From Candidatus Aminicenantota bacterium (GTDB taxonomy: Bacteria > Acidobacteriota > UBA4820 > DSQY01): a stretch of 6,623 nucleotides of DNA. Every line of letters starts with the position of its first letter. Positions within the stretch are counted from its first letter, which is position 1. Shown piece by piece: positions 6,016 to 6,623 of the stretch. The position numbers and the translations under genes were made by a program. The notes beneath the pieces were generated by a model, which did no database searches, was not told the origin of the DNA, and was given only the letters and a program-made list of their open reading frames with translations. The stretch spans positions 1 to 6,623 of the forward strand of contig DAHXMK010000101.1 of the NCBI GenBank assembly GCA_027365515.1, given 5' to 3'.

Positions 6016-6576
6016 TCACTTCGGATCAACGTAAACTTGGCCGTTGCTTCCTTCAGAGATTACCGCTCCGGTCGTAGTGCTATTGTAGTCGTCCGTGAAG
6101 GACGGCTCGAAATCTATATTAGGGCCGCATGTTTGGGGAGCCCATGCCAGCGTGCATTCCAGCCTGGTATTAGAACCAGCGGTTACGAGAAGATTCTTTT
6201 TCTTCACGGTGTCGAAGCCCCAAGCTTCGACGATGACTTGATACTCGCCTGGGGGGACTGGCACGACCATGAATTTGCCGTTAATGTCAGTGGCGGCACC
6301 AGCACCACCAGGCAACGCTGGACCAGTAATCTTTACCACGGCGCCGATTATCGGTTGGTGCTTCTCGTCCACTACCTCTCCCGAAACGCGCCCGTAATTT
6401 CCGAGGGCGGGCTCGCTTGTTACCGACATGATGACTATCCTCGGCTTCACGATGCTAGGCGCGGAGGTGTCTTTCAGCGTCTGCGCGGCGCAACCTGCCA
6501 AGAGCCCGGCCGCCAGCAAGGCCATTAGGATGCCGAACCGCCGCCAGCTTCTTCTATCTTCGGCAGCACTCCTCAT
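6016..6576 (-). CDS. Lipoprotein with a carboxypeptidase-regulatory-like beta-sandwich domain
   Basis: The 186-residue product starts with a basic n-region (RRSWRR), a hydrophobic core (about 14-27) and a lipobox LLAGC with Cys29 as the predicted lipidated residue. Ala at +2 favours the outer membrane in a Gram-negative cell. After a linker (30-60), residues about 62-143 form a single carboxypeptidase-regulatory-like domain: GRVSGEVVDEKHQPIIGAVV, then TDINGKFMVVPVPPGEYQVIV, then the closing strands LLVTAGSNTRLECTL. This fold is common in surface and secreted proteins and suggests binding or a structural role rather than catalysis. The tail (144-186) is rich in N, D, T and G and unassigned; Cys141 and Cys150 could form a disulfide. 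GGAGG (plus 6583-6587) lies 6 nt before the ATG at 6576, which fixes the start; beginning at Met18 would ruin the signal peptide. It overlaps the end of an upstream gene by 23 nt. No partner in the window identifies its target. Confidence 0.85.
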   Translation of the reverse strand: MRSAAEDRRSWRRFGILMALLAAGLLAGCAAQTLKDTSAPSIVKPRIVIMSVTSEPALGNYGRVSGEVVDEKHQPIIGAVVKITGPALPGGAGAATDINGKFMVVPVPPGEYQVIVEAWGFDTVKKKNLLVTAGSNTRLECTLAWAPQTCGPNIDFEPSFTDDYNSTTTGAVISEGSNGQVYVDPK

Positions 6577-6622
6577 CCAGGTCCTCCATTCTTTCCGCGC
6601 CGGGCAGTTCCTTTAACGCCTC
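6554..6622 (-). CDS. 3' end of an unidentified gene entering from the right edge
   Basis: On the minus strand an open frame runs from the window edge for 22 codons to a TAG at 6554-6556. The peptide is charged and plausible as a protein C-terminus: it begins EALKELPGAERM and ends in two Cys and two Arg. It overlaps the lipoprotein gene by 23 nt in another frame, and the lipoprotein ribosome site GGAGG lies inside it, the pattern of a tightly packed operon. Too little is visible to name a family. The frame could be open by chance over so short a stretch. Confidence 0.45.
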   Translation of the reverse strand, partial: EALKELPGAERMEDLDEECCRR

Positions 6623-6623
6623 G

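Noticed and set aside
5806..6528. A 240-codon plus-strand frame spanning the kinase end, the intergenic gap and the lipoprotein gene
   Set aside because: It crosses two well-supported genes and its product shows Arg-rich shadow composition with no domain.

Overview
The window looks like chromosomal DNA from a GC-rich bacterium, most likely an acidobacterium or close relative. The main evidence is the large Ser/Thr kinase fused to a membrane-anchored beta-propeller at 3365-5944. Its architecture, and the wording of both its propeller and its extreme C-terminus, match a kinase family heavily expanded in Acidobacteriota. Good Shine-Dalgarno sequences (AGGAGG, GGGGAGG, GGAGG) precede several genes. 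No tRNA, rRNA, CRISPR array, insertion sequence or phage gene was seen.

Layout. (i) 1-94: a damaged left edge. The start of a small zinc-ribbon gene (minus strand) runs into a 39-bp exact copy of part of a gene found 3.1 kb away, which looks like a chimeric join. (ii) 110-1510, minus: mpl, a muropeptide ligase of peptidoglycan recycling; the zinc-ribbon start follows it closely, as in an operon. The 172 bases 1511-1682 carry no gene or convincing terminator. (iii) 1683-2617, minus: an ECF sigma factor and a two-helix membrane protein overlapping by ATGA, probably a sigma factor with its membrane partner. (iv) 2618-2780: divergent intergenic region with a possible promoter for the next gene. 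(v) 2781-3248, plus: a stand-alone cyclic-nucleotide-binding-like domain without a DNA-binding part. (vi) 3249-3364: a well-formed sigma-70-type promoter and a possible 16-codon leader ORF, then the receptor-like kinase. (vii) 5945-6015: convergent gap with a weak hairpin. (viii) 6016-6576, minus: a lipoprotein with a carboxypeptidase-regulatory-like beta-sandwich, preceded by the overlapping 3' end of another gene that enters from the right edge.

Taken together, the middle of the window is a signalling neighbourhood: an ECF sigma factor with a membrane partner, a cNMP-like sensory domain and a transmembrane kinase. It is flanked by two cell-envelope functions, muropeptide recycling and a surface lipoprotein. 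Envelope sensing is a reasonable common theme, but the genes lie in at least four transcription units on two strands, so any functional link is inference. I found no clearly new system. The most notable items are the chimeric left edge, the sigma factor partner without a zinc anti-sigma motif, and the cNMP-like domain that appears to lack its ligand-binding residues.
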